DNA from: Pseudomonas sp. DTU12.3
Lineage (GTDB): Bacteria > Pseudomonadota > Gammaproteobacteria > Pseudomonadales > Pseudomonadaceae
Assembly (NCBI RefSeq): GCF_004124275.1
Contig: NZ_CP027218.1
Location: 5,651,001-5,715,000 of the forward strand
DNA length: 64,000 nucleotides
Reading direction: 5' to 3'
A model generated the notes under the pieces. It searched no databases. It was not told where the DNA came from and saw nothing but the letters and a program-made list of their open reading frames with translations. Shown piece after piece: positions 62,523 to 64,000 of the stretch; positions within the stretch are counted from its first letter, which is position 1, and every line of letters starts with the position of its first letter. The position numbers and the translations under genes are program-made.

Positions 62523-63188
62523 TCAGGATTTGAGGTAGCCGTTTTGGGCCAGAAAGCTTTCGGTGATCGTGCCGCCGGACGCCGACTCTGCAGCCTTGTC
62601 ACCCAAGAGCAGACGCTCCAGATAACGCGCCAGCAAGTCGACTTCCAGGTTCACCCGGCGACCTGGCGTGTACGACGCCATGATGGTTTCGCTCAGGGTG
62701 TGCGGAATGATCGTCAGCATGAATTCAGCGCCATCGACTGCGTTCACGGTCAGGCTGGTGCCGTCGACAGTGATCGAACCTTTATGGGCGATGTACTTGG
62801 CCAGCTCTTTCGGCGCGCGGATGCGAAATTCCACGGCGCGGGCATTGTCGCTGCGCGAAACGATTTCGCCGACACCGTCGACGTGGCCGCTGACCAGATG
62901 CCCACCGAGACGGGTGGTCGGGGTCAGGGCTTTTTCCAGATTGACCGGGCTGCCGCTTTTCAGGTCGTTCATGGCGGTGCAGTCGAGAGTTTCGCGGCTG
63001 ACGTCAGCCGCGAAACCGTCGCCCGGCAGTTCGACGGCGGTCAGGCAGACGCCGTTGACCGCGATGCTGTCGCCGAGTTTGACGTCGCTCAGGTCGAGCT
63101 TGCCGGTTGCGACGTGTACCCGCACATCACCGCCCTTTGGGGTCAGTGCGCGGATACTGCCGATGGATTCGATGATGCCGGTAAACAT
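62523..63188 (-). CDS. ribC: Riboflavin synthase alpha chain
   Basis: A 221-residue enzyme dismutating two lumazines to riboflavin. The protein shows two repeats, one starting MFTGIIESIGSI and another beginning TRLGGHLVSGHVDGVGEI, each with a lumazine-binding site; the Cys in NGVCLTAVEL is the family residue. It lies 31 bp before ribBA and follows ribD by 47 bp. Confidence 0.96.
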   Translation of the reverse strand: MFTGIIESIGSIRALTPKGGDVRVHVATGKLDLSDVKLGDSIAVNGVCLTAVELPGDGFAADVSRETLDCTAMNDLKSGSPVNLEKALTPTTRLGGHLVSGHVDGVGEIVSRSDNARAVEFRIRAPKELAKYIAHKGSITVDGTSLTVNAVDGAEFMLTIIPHTLSETIMASYTPGRRVNLEVDLLARYLERLLLGDKAAESASGGTITESFLAQNGYLKS

Positions 63189-63235
63189 GGGGTTCTCCTT
63201 GAGAACTAGGCCAGCGCTAACGCGATGGCCGGGAA

Positions 63236-64000
63236 TTATACGCTCGCCGAAAGGACAGGGATTGCAGTGACTCGCCAGTCATCGCCAATGGCGCGAATTT
63301 CAGTGATTTTCAGCTCGGGAGCATCCTTCATATGGGCCAGCGGCCAGTCCAGCAATGGACGCGCCGTGGAACCGAGAAACTTGCCGGCGATGAAGATTAC
63401 GAACTCATCGACCAGACCGAGCTGAGCGAAGGCACCGGCCAGACGCGGGCCAGCCTCGACTAGCACCTCGTTGACGCCGCGATTGGCCAGTTCGATCAAC
63501 AATTGACGCAGATCGACCTGACCGTCATCACCCGGCACGATCAGGCACTCCGGCCCGTGGGCGTATTGCTCTTCGATCGCCAAACACGTGGCAACCAGCG
63601 CCGGGCCGGCCTTGAAGAACGGTGCCTCCAGCGGCACGCGCAGACGCCCGTCGATCAGCACGCGCAGCGGCGGCCGGCTCATGGCCAGCGTGGTTTGCTC
63701 GCTATCCAGCCCCAACTCGTCAGCACGCACAGTCAAGCGCGCGCCATCGGCCAGCACCGTGTCGGCGCCGGTCAGCACTACGCTGGCCTGCGCACGCAAA
63801 CGCTGAACCGCCGAGCGTGCGGCCGGGCCGGTGATCCATTGGCTCTCGCCGTTTTCCATCGCCGTACGACCGTCGAGGCTCATGGCCAACTTGACCCGCA
63901 CAAACGGCAAACCGTGTTCCATGCGTTTCAGAAAACCTTGATTGAGCTGGCGCGCCTGCGCTTCGAGCACGCCGCTTTCAGTGGCGATGCCGGCATCGGC
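63236..64000 (-). CDS. ribD: Bifunctional deaminase/reductase RibD, 5' truncated by window edge
   Basis: The frame is open to the last base, so the N-terminal deaminase lies outside. Seen are GVLEAQARQLNQGF, marking the end of the deaminase, and the reductase with FVRVKLAMSLDGRTAMENGESQWITG, VLTGADTVLADGARLTVR, PPLRVLIDGRLRVP and VNEVLVEAGPRLAGAFAQLGLVDEFVIF. Both activities act after RibA in the pathway. Confidence 0.95.
   Translation of the reverse strand, partial: ADAGIATESGVLEAQARQLNQGFLKRMEHGLPFVRVKLAMSLDGRTAMENGESQWITGPAARSAVQRLRAQASVVLTGADTVLADGARLTVRADELGLDSEQTTLAMSRPPLRVLIDGRLRVPLEAPFFKAGPALVATCLAIEEQYAHGPECLIVPGDDGQVDLRQLLIELANRGVNEVLVEAGPRLAGAFAQLGLVDEFVIFIAGKFLGSTARPLLDWPLAHMKDAPELKITEIRAIGDDWRVTAIPVLSASV

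Overview
The window comes from a Pseudomonas of the fluorescens group. The evidence is a gene order (holA … lipA-lipB … rodA-mrdA-rlmH-rsfS-nadD-proA … mpl … eutB-eutC … ppa … xseB-ispA-dxs … ribA … ribD) that, from memory, follows the P. aeruginosa holA-to-ribD block, a GC-rich codon usage with strong third-position GC, and many copies of the short palindromic REP/REPIN repeats typical of this group. Most of the window is vertically inherited core genome. I saw no tRNA, rRNA, CRISPR array, insertion sequence or prophage.

Region 1 (1-15157) is envelope growth and housekeeping. It holds the 3' end of holA, the ribosome-rescue gene arfA with a hairpin inside its reading frame, two MltB-type lytic transglycosylases, ldcA, the lipoate genes lipA/lipB with ybeD, and the elongation cluster dacA-rlpA-mltB-rodA-mrdA followed by rlmH-rsfS-nadD-proA. 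Region 2 (15335-24826) holds mpg, a DedA-PAP2 fusion, a LON-domain protein, lrgAB, a MaoC hydratase, a lipoprotein that joins about twelve MORN repeats to a caspase/legumain-like protease domain, an NAD(P)-binding protein, and yceK-ubiX-mpl.

Region 3 (25298-33759) is an ethanolamine catabolic module. A sigma54-dependent activator reads divergently from an acetaldehyde dehydrogenase, an ethanolamine permease and the B12-dependent ammonia-lyase subunits EutB and EutC. Two near-consensus -24/-12 promoters and an upstream inverted repeat sit where activation should occur. No microcompartment or EutA reactivase genes are present. Region 4 (34008-38536) has dedA, an MtfA-like peptidase and ppa. It is followed by a small accessory patch with a LexA-like S24 repressor, a 500-bp gap without a convincing gene, a decayed Mrr-domain/GGDEF chimera and an orphan lipoprotein.

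Region 5 (38546-48729) is a six-gene operon corresponding to magA-magF (yfaPQSTA-like). It encodes a large periplasmic alpha-2-macroglobulin without the thioester cysteine. Its partner proteins show NlpC/P60-like, SxxK, SpoIID-like and HExxH motifs, which suggests a peptidoglycan-linked surveillance machine. Region 6 (49006-50441) is a Fic protein with its own winged-helix domain, preceded by two matching inverted repeats and followed by an odd array of about 19.5-bp tandem repeats. Region 7 (50525-64000) is isoprenoid, vitamin and lipid metabolism: xseB-ispA-dxs, btuB and a btuF-like gene, ribA, a periplasmic solute-binding protein, and the minus-strand rib cluster ribD-ribC-ribBA-ribH-nusB-thiL-pgpA.

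The strongest candidates for under-described biology are the MORN-protease lipoprotein, the domain content of the mag operon (especially MagE and MagC), the Fic gene with its paired operators, and the accessory patch after ppa.
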